Shown here piece by piece: positions 8,957 through 20,565 of a DNA stretch of 64,000 bases. Below the pieces are notes generated by a model that was given only the letters and a program-made list of their open reading frames with translations, was not told where the DNA came from and ran no database searches. This DNA comes from Actinomycetes bacterium (GTDB lineage Bacteria; Actinomycetota; Acidimicrobiia; Acidimicrobiales; RAAP-2), in NCBI GenBank assembly GCA_021791895.1, contig JAJYVS010000002.1:1-64000 (forward strand), in the 5' to 3' direction. The position numbers and the translations under genes are program-made. How positions within the stretch are numbered: the stretch's first letter is position 1; each line of letters opens with the position of its first letter.

Positions 8957-10276
8957 TCAGACGTCGAGGCGGAGGAGGTCCTCGACCGTCTCCCCCCGGA
9001 CCACCACCCTTGCCTCCCCCTCGGCCACGAACACGACCGGCGGACGGGGCACCTTGTTGTAGTTCGACGCCATGGAGTAGCCGTAGGCACCGGTGACCGG
9101 CGTCGCCAGCACGTCGCCGACGACGAGGTCCGCCGGGAGGCGGGCCTCACCGACCAGCACGTCGCCGGTCTCACAGTGCTTGCCGACGATGCGCACCGAG
9201 CGGGGCCTCTCGGCGTCGGTCGCCCGGGGCAGGAACGCCTCGTAGCCGCTGCCGTAGAGCACGGGCCGAGGGTTGTCACTCATTCCACCGTCCACCGACA
9301 CATAGGTCCGCACGCCCGGTAGCTCCTTGATCGACCCCACCCGGTACAGGGTCACCGCGGCAGCGGCGACGATCGAGCGCCCCGGCTCGGCCGTCACTCT
9401 CGTCCCGGGGGGCACTCCCACCTTCGCGAGGGCGACCCGGGTCGCGTCAGCCCACTCGGTGATGCTGGGTGCCTGCTCGCCGTTCACGTAGGCGACGCCG
9501 AGACCGCCGCCGACCACGAGCTCGGGCAGTCCGAGCGGGGCGGCGAAGCTGCCGAGCACCTCGGCTGCCTGCTCGAAGGACTCCACGTCGAAGACCTGAC
9601 TGCCGATGTGGGCATGCACCCCGACCAGCTCGACACCACCCATGAGCTCGAGCGCCGCGACCGCCTTGGCAGCCGCCCCCGACGCCACCGAGAAGCCGAA
9701 CTTGGTGTCCTCCTGGCCGGTGCGGACGAACTCGTGGGTGTGCGCCTCGATGCCTGGCGTCACCCGGACCAGTACGCGAGGACGGGTCGCCCGGGGTGGG
9801 GCGTCGTCGGTGAGGCGGCCGAGCCGCGTGATCTCGTCGAACGAGTCGACCACGATCCTGCCGACCCCGACCTCGAGTGCCCGGGCCAGCTCCGCGTCCG
9901 ACTTGTTGTTCCCGTGCAGGACCAGGCGGTCGCCGGGGACCCGGGCGGCCAGGGCGACTTCGAGCTCCCCCCCGGTCGACACGTCCAGACATAGGCCCTC
10001 TTCGTGGGCCAACCTGGCCATCGCCTTGCACAAGAAGGCCTTGGTGGCGTACGCGACGCCCTCGCCGAACGCCTCGCGGGCCTCCCGGCAGCGGGCACGG
10101 ATATGTCCCTCGTCGTAGACGAACAGCGGCGTCCCGTGCCGTTCGGCCAAGCCGACGAGATCGACGCCGGCAATCGCGAGACGCCCGGACGGATCGATCC
10201 AAGCGCTGTCGGGCAGGAGTCGAGGTTCCAGGGGTGCTCCGGCGCCGCCGGTCCGGCCCTGGCGACGACGGGTCAT
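8957..10276 (-). CDS. lysA: Diaminopimelate decarboxylase
   Basis: A 439-residue fold-type III PLP enzyme that decarboxylates meso-diaminopimelate to L-lysine. The PLP lysine is K79 in AYATKAFLCKAM. GGGLGVAY is the glycine-rich phosphate-binding loop, and GKHCETGDVL contains the cysteine from the neighbouring subunit that completes the active site. The ORF track extends the frame through the tRNA gene; the real start is the ATG at 10276, because the residues before it are antisense tRNA. It heads the lysA-hom-thrC operon, linking lysine and threonine synthesis from aspartate semialdehyde. Confidence 0.95.
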   Translation of the reverse strand: MTRRRQGRTGGAGAPLEPRLLPDSAWIDPSGRLAIAGVDLVGLAERHGTPLFVYDEGHIRARCREAREAFGEGVAYATKAFLCKAMARLAHEEGLCLDVSTGGELEVALAARVPGDRLVLHGNNKSDAELARALEVGVGRIVVDSFDEITRLGRLTDDAPPRATRPRVLVRVTPGIEAHTHEFVRTGQEDTKFGFSVASGAAAKAVAALELMGGVELVGVHAHIGSQVFDVESFEQAAEVLGSFAAPLGLPELVVGGGLGVAYVNGEQAPSITEWADATRVALAKVGVPPGTRVTAEPGRSIVAAAAVTLYRVGSIKELPGVRTYVSVDGGMSDNPRPVLYGSGYEAFLPRATDAERPRSVRIVGKHCETGDVLVGEARLPADLVVGDVLATPVTGAYGYSMASNYNKVPRPPVVFVAEGEARVVVRGETVEDLLRLDV

Positions 10277-10303
10277 GTCCGACACGATACGGTGAACGGC
10301 CCA

Positions 10304-10375
10304 GCCCCAGTAGCTCAGCGGATAGAGCAACGGCCTCCGGAGCCGTGTGCGCAGGTTCGAGTCCTGCCTGGGGCG
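10304..10375 (+). tRNA. tRNA-Arg (anticodon CCG)
   Basis: All four stems fold. The acceptor is GCCCCAG/CTGGGGC, the D stem GCTC/GAGC, the anticodon stem ACGGC/GCCGT around loop CTCCGGA, and the T arm GCAGG-TTCGAGT-CCTGC. The anticodon CCG reads the arginine codon CGG. The discriminator is G and no CCA is encoded. It is divergent from lysA and lies about 1.8 kb from argS, echoing the tRNA-Arg/argS/lysA neighbourhood of other actinobacteria. Confidence 0.95.
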
Positions 10376-10549
10376 CCCCCGGGATCGCCGTGGCTGGGCG
10401 CTCACCCTCCCAGCGGCTCGGCACACCAGCCGTCGATTCTCGGAGCCCCGACCGACGGGACCGGGCTCGTGACCCTTCGTGACAGGCCAGGGTTCGTTGC
10501 GACGCCTCCGAGGCGCGGGACCGGTTGTCCGGCTCGGGCAAGATGGGGC

Positions 10550-11240
10550 GTGCCCGGCAACGCCCGCTACGACGGCATGGCCGACTGGTACGACGACAGG
10601 TTCCGCGACTACGGGTCTGGCCGCGGGACCGCCGGCCTAGCGGCCACGCACCTCGGCGCTGGTCACGGTCGACCGCTCATCGACGTCGGCTGCGGCACCG
10701 GGCTGAACTTCAACGAGGTGCAACGGCAGGGATGGAGCATCGTCGGCGTCGACCTCTCGGCCGACCAGCTGCGGATCGCGCGCCGGCGGTGCGACTCGGT
10801 GCACCGGGCGGACGGTTGCGCGATCCTGGTGGCTGACGACTCCTTCGACATGGCCGTGGCCACCTTCATTCACACCCACGTGGACGACTTCCCCGAGTGC
10901 TGCGGGAGCTGACCCGGGTCCTTCGCTCCGGGGGGCGTTTCCTCTACATCGGTCTGCATCCCTGCTTCGTCGGCCCCTTCGTGCTCAGGGACGACGAAGC
11001 GCGGGATCGGCGCTTCACCTCACCTCGGGGTACGGCGACAGCACTCGCGTCCACGCCGGAAGCGGGAGCCCGACCAGCCCGGGCCCGAACCGAAGGGTCG
11101 GGGCGAAATGGCTCCCGCTGGCCGAGTTTCTCGCCGCCTTCTTCGACTCCGGACTCCGGATCCGGACCTTCAGTGAGTTCGGGGGCGTCGTCGTGTTGTG
11201 GAACCTCCCACTCGAGGCGACCTCGGCCCGGGGGGCCTGA
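10550..11240 (+). pseudogene. Class I SAM-dependent methyltransferase, frameshifted
   Basis: The beginning encodes a clear SAM-binding motif (LIDVGCGTGLNFNEV, then IVGVDLSADQL). At about 10897 the frame ends in a premature TGA; one extra G (GAG-GTG instead of GAGTG) would restore EVLRELTRVLRSGGRFLYIG. Near 11018 a second shift is needed to recover a plausible C-terminus (WLPLAEFLAAFFDSGLRIRT ... VVLWNLP) ending at 11240. The likely original start is the GTG at 10550. Two single-nucleotide lesions in one gene suggest decay, although sequencing indels would look the same. Confidence 0.7.
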
Positions 11241-11337
11241 GCCGACCAGGACACCGGGCGGTCGGACGCCGCGCCGCGGCGGGCCCGAGGAGCGCCCACC
11301 CGGGTACATTCGACCGACGACGTGAGAGGGGGAGACC

Positions 11338-12153
11338 GTGGCCGAGGGACGGGTTGAGATCAGAGAAGACGTGGTGTTCGGGAGCGGTGGTGGTCGCGAC
11401 CTCCGCTGCGACGTGTACACCCCCCCGGACGACGAGGCCGGCCGACCGGCCGTCCTCCTGGTCCACGGGGGCGGGTGGCGCTCGGGGGAGAAGACCCAGC
11501 TGCGCGGGTACGGCATCCTCCTCGGGCGAGCCGGCTACGTGTGCGTGGCGACCGAGTACCGCCTGGTCGACGAATCCCCGTGGCCGGCCCAGATCCACGA
11601 CGTGAAGGCAGCCATCCGTTGGATGCGCGCCAACGCCGGGGAACTCGGCATCGACCCGACCCGCATCGCACTCGAGGGCAACTCCGCCGGTGCACACCTC
11701 GTGCTCTTCGCCGCCGGCACCCCGGGCGCCGCCCCCTACGAGGGGGAAGGAGGGAACCCGGGGGTCGACACCTCGGTCGGTGCCGTGATCGCCGTCTACC
11801 CCCCGACCGTCTTCTCCTTCGGCGCGCGGGCGCACGGCGCGGTCCCCATCGAAGCCCTCTCGGACCACCCCACCGCCGAGCTGGCGGAGTCGGCGAGCCC
11901 CGCCGGCCTGGCCGGGCCCCACTTCCCGCCGACCATGCTGGTGCACGGCACGTCCGACGCCACGGTGCCGGTGTCGGCGAGCTTCCTCATGTACGAGCGC
12001 CTGGTCGAGCACAAGGTCCCGACCGAGCTGCACATCTACGCTGAGCAACCCCATGCCTTCGACGCCGATCCGCGCTTCGGCCGGCCGACGAGCGAGCTGA
12101 TGACGCTGTTCCTCAGCCGGTACCTGCGGGCCAAGGCATCGGCACCGGCCTAG
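11338..12153 (+). CDS. Alpha/beta hydrolase, carboxylesterase/lipase type
   Basis: A 271-residue hydrolase of the bacterial esterase/HSL-like group. HGGGWRSGE forms the oxyanion-hole region, GNSAG near residues 108-112 carries the nucleophilic serine, HGTSDATVP holds the acid residue and QPHAF the catalytic histidine. There is no signal peptide, so it is probably cytoplasmic. The start is GTG at 11338, preceded by a strong GAGAGGGGGAG ribosome-binding site; a TACATT -10-like hexamer lies at 11305-11310. The substrate is unknown: such enzymes hydrolyse small acyl esters. It converges on argS. Confidence 0.85.
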   Translation: MAEGRVEIREDVVFGSGGGRDLRCDVYTPPDDEAGRPAVLLVHGGGWRSGEKTQLRGYGILLGRAGYVCVATEYRLVDESPWPAQIHDVKAAIRWMRANAGELGIDPTRIALEGNSAGAHLVLFAAGTPGAAPYEGEGGNPGVDTSVGAVIAVYPPTVFSFGARAHGAVPIEALSDHPTAELAESASPAGLAGPHFPPTMLVHGTSDATVPVSASFLMYERLVEHKVPTELHIYAEQPHAFDADPRFGRPTSELMTLFLSRYLRAKASAPA

Positions 12154-12193
12154 CCCGGAGCGCGCCGGGAGGAGGGCCTGGACCGAGAGCGGT

Positions 12194-13924
12194 TCACATG
12201 CGCTCTGGCGCCTCGATGCCGAGATGGGACAGGCCGACCCGGAGCACCCGGGCGGAGAGGTCGCAGAGGGTGAGCCGGCTCGACCGCTGGCGCTCGTCTT
12301 CGACCAGGACCCGGCAGTTCTCGTAGAAAGCGGTGAAGGCCGAAGCCACCTCGAAGAGGTAGCCGCAGAGCTTGTGGGGGCTGTAGGTGGCCACCGTCTC
12401 CTCGAGCGCCCAGGGAAAGCCGAGCAGCTGGAGGCCGAGCGCCCGCTCGTGGGGATCGTCGAGGACCGGCGGCACCGGATCGGGTACGTCGACCTCGCCC
12501 CTTCGGAAGATCGACCGGATCCTGGCGTGTGCATACTGCAGGTACGGCCCGGTGTCGCCCTCGAACGCGAGCATCCGATCCCAGTCGAAGACGTAGTCGC
12601 GGCCCCGATCGGTGGACAGGTCGGCGTACTTCACCGCTCCGATCCCGACTTGCGCGGCCACCGCGTCGTCGTCGACCCCGGCAGCGTTGTTGGGGTCGAC
12701 CTCCCGCCGCTGCGCGATGGCGCTGCGGGCCCGCTCGATCGCCTCGTCGAGCAGGTCGACGAGCTTCACGGCTCCCCCCGATCGAGTGGCGAGCATCCGA
12801 TGGTCGCTCCCGAGCACGCTGCCGAACGAGACGTGCACGGCCTCGACGCCGGGCCCGAGCCAGCGGGCCATGGACGCCACGGCGAAGCACATCTGGAGGT
12901 GCTGGGACTGGGGAGCCCCGACGACGTAGAGCAGGCGGGTGGCACCGAGCTGCCGGACCCGGTAGCGGATGGCGGCGAGGTCCGTGCCAGCGTAGCCGTA
13001 GCCTCCGTCCGATTTCTGGACGATGAGCGGTAGCGGGTCCCCGTGGCGGTTGGTGAAACCGGGCGGGAACACACAACGGGCTCCCTCGTGGAGCACGAGG
13101 AGGCCCTGGGCCTCGAGCTCTTCGACGACCTCGGGGAGCATGGGGTTGTAGAAGCTCTCGCCGAAGACGTCGTCGTCAGTCAGCTCGACGCCGAGCTTCT
13201 GGTAGACGAGGTCGAAGTACCGGATGCTCTCGGCCACGAGCACCCGCCAGAGCCGGAGGGTCTCGGCGTCGCCGGACTGCAGGAGGACCACCCGACGCCG
13301 ACTGCGCTCCGCGAACGCGGGGTCGGTGTCGAAAGAGGCCCGGGCCCGTTGGTAGAAGTCGGTCAGATCGCCGGCCGAGAGCTCGTGGGCCGCCTCCTCC
13401 TCGCCCAGATCGACGAGGTGCTCGATCAGCATCCCGAAGGGGGTTCCCCAGTCCCCGATGTGGTTCTCCCGCCTCACGTCGTGCCCCAAGAAGGCAAGCA
13501 TTCGGGCCAGTGCATCCCCGATGACCGTGGTGCGGAGGTGACCGACGTGCATCTCCTTGGCGACGTTGGGGGCCGAGTAGTCGACCACCACCGTCTCGGA
13601 GCGGTCGGTCCGCTCGACGCCGAGCCGTTCGTCGGCCGCCATGGCTGCCAGTCGCTCAGCCAGGAATTCCGACGCGTAGGTCAGGTTGATGAAGCCGTTC
13701 CCGCTGATCTCGACCTGCTCGCAGAGGTCGGCGATGTCGAGTACCTCGACGACGGACTTGGCGACGTCGACGGGGTCGTGCCCGAGTGATCGGGCGACGG
13801 CGATGGCGCCGTTGGCCTGGAGGTCCGCCCGGCCCGAGGGACGCACCACGGGGTCGGCACCGGGGGAAACCGAGTCGAAGGCTCTGGCCAAGCGCTGCTC
13901 GACCAGGCTCCGGACGTCGTCCAT
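12194..13924 (-). CDS. argS: Arginyl-tRNA synthetase
   Basis: A 576-residue class I aminoacyl-tRNA synthetase charging tRNA-Arg. The HIGH-type signature is HVGH in APNVAKEMHVGHLRTT near residue 125. The KMSKS position is replaced by GSDHRMLATRSGG, a substitution common in ArgS enzymes. The C-terminus ends in the DALR anticodon-binding pattern (RVLRVGLSHLGIEAPERM). The ORF track begins at a GTG (13939), but ATG at 13924 gives the usual MDDVRSLVEQRL start. A 7-bp inverted repeat lies just upstream. The cognate tRNA-Arg(CCG) is encoded nearby. Confidence 0.95.
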   Translation of the reverse strand: MDDVRSLVEQRLARAFDSVSPGADPVVRPSGRADLQANGAIAVARSLGHDPVDVAKSVVEVLDIADLCEQVEISGNGFINLTYASEFLAERLAAMAADERLGVERTDRSETVVVDYSAPNVAKEMHVGHLRTTVIGDALARMLAFLGHDVRRENHIGDWGTPFGMLIEHLVDLGEEEAAHELSAGDLTDFYQRARASFDTDPAFAERSRRRVVLLQSGDAETLRLWRVLVAESIRYFDLVYQKLGVELTDDDVFGESFYNPMLPEVVEELEAQGLLVLHEGARCVFPPGFTNRHGDPLPLIVQKSDGGYGYAGTDLAAIRYRVRQLGATRLLYVVGAPQSQHLQMCFAVASMARWLGPGVEAVHVSFGSVLGSDHRMLATRSGGAVKLVDLLDEAIERARSAIAQRREVDPNNAAGVDDDAVAAQVGIGAVKYADLSTDRGRDYVFDWDRMLAFEGDTGPYLQYAHARIRSIFRRGEVDVPDPVPPVLDDPHERALGLQLLGFPWALEETVATYSPHKLCGYLFEVASAFTAFYENCRVLVEDERQRSSRLTLCDLSARVLRVGLSHLGIEAPERM

Positions 13925-13928
13925 GCGC

Positions 13929-13949
13929 CATCTTCGCACCCTGAAGATG
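13929..13949. promoter_or_regulatory. Inverted repeat directly upstream of argS
   Basis: CATCTTC-GCACCCT-GAAGATG is a perfect 7-bp inverted repeat ending 4 nt before the argS ATG. It could be a protein-binding site or an mRNA hairpin that occludes translation initiation. Confidence 0.35.
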
Positions 13950-14007
13950 CCGGCCCGGTCGCCCGGACCCCGAATGCCCTGGGCCAGGGAGGGGGCAGAA
14001 TGGGTCC

Positions 14008-16695
<2,688 letters not shown>

Positions 16696-17448
16696 TTAGC
16701 CCGTCCCCACCGCCCAGAAGAGCTCGGCGAGACGACCCTCGGCCAGCCCCGCCGAGGTGGCCGCGCCACCGGCCCTCGTCGCCAGGCGGTCCCGAAGCCC
16801 CGGATCGTCGGTCCCCTGGCTCCGGTGGCAGGAGAGCGCGGCGAGTTTACCCTCGAACGCCTCGGTGACGTCGACGGCGAGGTTGGCGGCCGGGGCGGCC
16901 ATCAGCCACAGGGCGCGCACGGTGTGGGGCTCCAGACCCTCCTCCAGGAGCTCGGGGTGGGCAAAGGGGTTCCGACTGTCCGGATACACGGCGTCGACCG
17001 CCGCCTCGCCCGCCGCGAGGTGGTCCGGATGGCTGGCGAAGATCACGTTCCAGTTCCGCTCGGGAGAGGGCGCAATCACGAGGTCGGGGCGGAACTCCCG
17101 GACCACCCGGGACAGGTCGCGGCGCAGCTCCAAGGTGGCGGAGACCCGGCCATCGGGATAGCCGAGGAACGTCACCTCGCTCACACCCACCGCCGCTGCC
17201 GCCGCGAGTTGCTCGCCCCGGCGGATCTCGGCCATCTGGCCGCGGGACATGGCCCGGTCATCGCCACCCGCCTCGCCGTCGGTGATGATGCAGTACCGGA
17301 CGGCGGCACCGGCACGGCGCATCGTGGCCACCGTGGCCGCGCACCCGAAGTCCACGTCGTCGGGGTGGGCGCAGATGGCCAGCACCCGGTCGAAGGACTC
17401 CTCCTCGCTCGACCAGAGCCGCGGCGACACCGAGGAGGGAAAGGTCAT
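16696..17448 (-). CDS. PIG-L/LmbE family N-deacetylase
   Basis: A 250-residue zinc-dependent deacetylase. The N-terminal ICAHPDDVDFGC and the later SHPDH supply the zinc ligands and the catalytic aspartate. The family includes the mycothiol enzymes MshB and Mca and the GlcNAc-PI deacetylases; this one is shorter than MshB and Mca and cannot be assigned to either. The start is ATG at 17448; the longer ORF upstream is antisense to the helicase end. A metabolic role in deacetylating a sugar amide is likely. Confidence 0.85.
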   Translation of the reverse strand: MTFPSSVSPRLWSSEEESFDRVLAICAHPDDVDFGCAATVATMRRAGAAVRYCIITDGEAGGDDRAMSRGQMAEIRRGEQLAAAAAVGVSEVTFLGYPDGRVSATLELRRDLSRVVREFRPDLVIAPSPERNWNVIFASHPDHLAAGEAAVDAVYPDSRNPFAHPELLEEGLEPHTVRALWLMAAPAANLAVDVTEAFEGKLAALSCHRSQGTDDPGLRDRLATRAGGAATSAGLAEGRLAELFWAVGTG

Positions 17449-17476
17449 CGCCTCGTTGTCCCGGCCCGTTGCCGGC

Positions 17477-18757
17477 TCAGAGCACGCTCTCGTCTTCGGA
17501 GGGCTCCCACCCGGCCAGATCGGCCAGACGGGGGTCGTTGGAGAACATCTCGACGATCGGGATCCGCAGCCCCAACCGACGCTGGATGACCTCACCCTCG
17601 ACCAGCTGGTTCCAGAGCAGCAGAGTCACAGCCACCCCGGTCTCCCCGGCCCGAGCGGTCCGGCCCGAGCGGTGCAGGTACGCCTTGTGGTCCTCGGGCG
17701 GGTCGTAGTGGAGGACGACATCGACGTTGTCGATGTGCAGCCCCCGGGCCGCCACGTCCGTCGCGACGAGGACCGAGAGTTTCCCGGAAGCGAAGTCGGC
17801 CAGGGCGCGCTCCCGGTTGACCTGCCGAAGGTCTCCGTGGATGGCGGCGCTCCTCACCCTCTCGCGGGCGAGCTGTTCCACCAGTCGGTCCGCCCCGCGT
17901 TTGGTGCGCACGAAGCACAGCGTCTTGTCATACGAGCGGCAAATCGCCGCCGCCACCTTGACCTTGTCCATCTGATGGACCTGAAGGAACCGGTGGTGCA
18001 TGGCCGCCACCGTCTGGGTCCCCGACGCGACCTCGTGGAACACGGGATCGTTCATGTACCGCTTGACCAGCCGGTCGACCGCCCCGTCCAGGGTGGCCGA
18101 GAACAGCAGGGTCTGGTGCGGCCGCTCGAGCCGGCGAAGGACCCACTCGACCTGAGGCATGAAACCCATGTCGGCCATGCGGTCGGCCTCGTCGAGCACC
18201 AGCACCTCGACGTCGGCGACGCTCAGTTCACCCCGGTCACCGAGGTCGATGAGCCGACCGGGCGTCGCGATGACGACCTCCACCCCCTTGCGGAGCTGCG
18301 CCACCTGGCGTTCGATCTCGGCTCCCCCGTAGACAGCCGCCACCCTGAGCCCGACCGCACCGGCGAGCGCGTCGAGGACCCCGTGGACCTGGAGGGCCAG
18401 CTCCCGGGTGGGCAAGAGCACGAGGGCGTGGGGTCGGGCCGGCCGCCCGCCGGCTGGCCGGGCGCCGTCACGCGCCGCCGCCGTGCGTTGGAGCAGGGGG
18501 AGACCGAAGGCCAGGGTCTTCCCCGATCCGGTCTTGGCCTTCCCGCAGACGTCCCGACCGAGCAGTCCGTCGGCAACTGTCAGGGTCTGGATGGGAAAGG
18601 TGGTCGTGATCCCCTGGTCGGCCAGGGCCTTGACCAGCTCGACGCTAACGCCCAGGGAGTCGAAGGTCTGGCCGGTCTCGTACTGGTCGCCTCCAGGCTC
18701 CCCCTCGCGGGCCACGGCACCCCGGCCATCGTCGGGCAGGAGGCTGTTCGAGGTCAT
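17477..18757 (-). CDS. DEAD-box ATP-dependent RNA helicase
   Basis: A 426-residue helicase with the full set of motifs. These are Q-motif region FPIQTLTVADGLLGRD, motif I AKTGSGKT, motif Ia PTRELALQ, motif II DEAD, motif III SAT, and motif VI HRSGRTAR. It lacks the long basic C-terminal tail of cold-shock helicases, so it is a minimal RhlE-like enzyme acting on structured RNA or ribosome assembly intermediates. The start chosen is ATG at 18757 (MTSNSLLPDD); the ORF track extension upstream is not supported. It runs in the same direction as the PIG-L gene, 28 nt upstream of it, and is divergent from the MFS exporter. Confidence 0.92.
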   Translation of the reverse strand: MTSNSLLPDDGRGAVAREGEPGGDQYETGQTFDSLGVSVELVKALADQGITTTFPIQTLTVADGLLGRDVCGKAKTGSGKTLAFGLPLLQRTAAARDGARPAGGRPARPHALVLLPTRELALQVHGVLDALAGAVGLRVAAVYGGAEIERQVAQLRKGVEVVIATPGRLIDLGDRGELSVADVEVLVLDEADRMADMGFMPQVEWVLRRLERPHQTLLFSATLDGAVDRLVKRYMNDPVFHEVASGTQTVAAMHHRFLQVHQMDKVKVAAAICRSYDKTLCFVRTKRGADRLVEQLARERVRSAAIHGDLRQVNRERALADFASGKLSVLVATDVAARGLHIDNVDVVLHYDPPEDHKAYLHRSGRTARAGETGVAVTLLLWNQLVEGEVIQRRLGLRIPIVEMFSNDPRLADLAGWEPSEDESVL

Positions 18758-18925
18758 GCGATGCGCTCTCTGGTTCTCGTGGTGGGGGCCCTCAAGACCG
18801 ACCCGGTCGGCACCGACCTCGATCGCGAGGAACCGCGTAACGGGCGCGCCAGCACCGGTTGGAAGACGGGCGAATCCCTTCGGCGGCCAGGTTACCAGGA
18901 GCCCGGTTCGTGGCTGCGCACCGGG

Positions 18926-18942
18926 GACCGTTACCATCGGTC
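18926..18942 (+). promoter_or_regulatory. Candidate promoter -10 embedded in an inverted repeat (MFS gene)
   Basis: GACCG-TTACCAT-CGGTC surrounds a TACCAT hexamer in the 266-bp gap between the divergent helicase and MFS genes, about 80 bp upstream of the MFS ATG. A repressor bound here would cover the -10 region. No regulator gene is adjacent and no clear -35 is seen. Confidence 0.3.
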
Positions 18943-19023
18943 GACGAGCGCTGAACTGGCCCGACCCCAGCGATCGGCGCCGCCCCGCCCCGCGCGCCGC
19001 GCCCGGAAGACAGAGTAGGAGCC

Positions 19024-20541
19024 ATGGTCGAACTCCAGGAGCGCCCCGACGCCGATCGCCTGACCACCCGGCCCAGCCTGGTGCTCCTCATCGTGGTGAT
19101 CGGGGTGCTGATGGCCGCGGTCGACACGACCATCGTCGTGTTGGCGCTTCCGGCCATGGAGCGGTCGCTGCACATCTCCCTGTCGTCGGTCATCTGGGTG
19201 ATCGTCGGGTACCTGCTGGTGATCACCGTGACCGCCACCCAGGTCGGGCGGCTCGGCGACATGTTCGGGCGCGTGAGGATGTACGAGGCCGGGTTCTTGG
19301 TGTTCATCCTCGGCTCGGCGCTCTGCGCGCTGGCCAACAACGGAGCGACGATCATCGCCTTCCGGCTCCTCCAGGGCCTGGGGGGCGCGTTCATTACCGC
19401 AAACAGCGGAGCGGTGCTGGCCGACAACTTCCCGCCGGAGCGGCGGGGCCGGGCGTACGGCTTCAACGCTGTGGGGTGGAACGTCGGGGCCATCCTCGGG
19501 ATCCTCCTCGGCGGCCTGATCATCACCTACATCTCGTGGCGCTGGATCTTCTGGATCAACGTCCCCACCGGCATCTTCGCCCTCGCCCTGGCCGTGCCCT
19601 ACCTGCATGACCGAGGAGAGCGGGAGCGCCAGCGCATCGACTGGCCCGGGATGATCACCCTCGGCGTCGGCTTGTTCTTCATCCTCTGGGCGATGGTGAA
19701 GCTCTCCACCTCTAACTTCAACGGCGGCGAGGAAGTATCGCTGGCCGTTGGGCTGTTCTTCGTGATCGTCTTCGTGTTCGTCGAACGGACCGTCAAGTCA
19801 CCGATGGTCAACCTCTCCATGTTCAAGATCCCGACGATGCCTTCGGCCCTCTTGGCGTCCATGTTCCAGGCCATCGGGACCTTCGCGGTCCTGTTCTTGG
19901 TGATCATGTACCTCCAGGGTGTGAGAGGGCTCACACCGCTGCACGCCTCGCTCCTGCTCGTACCGGGATATCTGATCGGCGGGCTCTTCGCCCCCATCGG
20001 CGGCCGACTGGCCGACCGGATCGGGCCGGTCATCCCGGCCACCGCCGGGCTGATGGTCCAGATCGCCGCCTTGGCGATCTATGCCCAGCTCGGCCCACAC
20101 AGCAGCTTCATCGTGGTCGTGGTCGCGGCGACGGTGAACGGCATCGGGAGCGCCGGCTTCTATCCGGCCAACACCACCGCGGTCATGGCGGTCTCCCCTG
20201 GACGGGCGTTCGGCATCGCCTCGGGTCTCCTGCGGACGTTCTCGAACGTCGGGATGGTCTTCTCGTTCGCAGTTGCCGTCCTGGTGGCCGCCCGATCGAT
20301 CTCCAAGCGAACGGCCTTCCAGATCTTCGTCGGCACCACGTCGCTGCCCCACCGCCTCACGGTGACGTTCGGCAACGGGCTGCACGCCGCCTTCTACTCG
20401 TCAATGTCGTTCTTGGTGATCGCCGCGGTGCTCTCCGCCACGAGGTTCCTGCGTCGAAGGCCCGGCCCCACCTCCCCGGGCCAGGCCGGGCCGGACTCAG
20501 AGGATCAGGTGACCACAGCCGACATCGGAGCGGCCGGCTGA
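19024..20541 (+). CDS. MFS exporter, DHA2 (EmrB/QacA) family
   Basis: A 505-residue, predicted 14-helix proton-driven drug:H+ antiporter. Motif A is present between helices 2 and 3 as GRLGDMFGRVRMYEAGF, and the family motif C region is WNVGAILGILLGGLI. The first helix contains the acidic residue pattern AAVDTTIVVLALPAM typical of DHA2 proteins. The start ATG at 19024 is preceded by AGAGTAGGAG. It stands alone; substrates are not predictable, but the family exports hydrophobic toxic compounds or secondary metabolites. The downstream Fpg-like gene follows after 24 nt and may be co-transcribed. Confidence 0.92.
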   Translation: MVELQERPDADRLTTRPSLVLLIVVIGVLMAAVDTTIVVLALPAMERSLHISLSSVIWVIVGYLLVITVTATQVGRLGDMFGRVRMYEAGFLVFILGSALCALANNGATIIAFRLLQGLGGAFITANSGAVLADNFPPERRGRAYGFNAVGWNVGAILGILLGGLIITYISWRWIFWINVPTGIFALALAVPYLHDRGERERQRIDWPGMITLGVGLFFILWAMVKLSTSNFNGGEEVSLAVGLFFVIVFVFVERTVKSPMVNLSMFKIPTMPSALLASMFQAIGTFAVLFLVIMYLQGVRGLTPLHASLLLVPGYLIGGLFAPIGGRLADRIGPVIPATAGLMVQIAALAIYAQLGPHSSFIVVVVAATVNGIGSAGFYPANTTAVMAVSPGRAFGIASGLLRTFSNVGMVFSFAVAVLVAARSISKRTAFQIFVGTTSLPHRLTVTFGNGLHAAFYSSMSFLVIAAVLSATRFLRRRPGPTSPGQAGPDSEDQVTTADIGAAG

Positions 20542-20565
20542 GCTGGCCGAGGGCGGCCTCGACCC

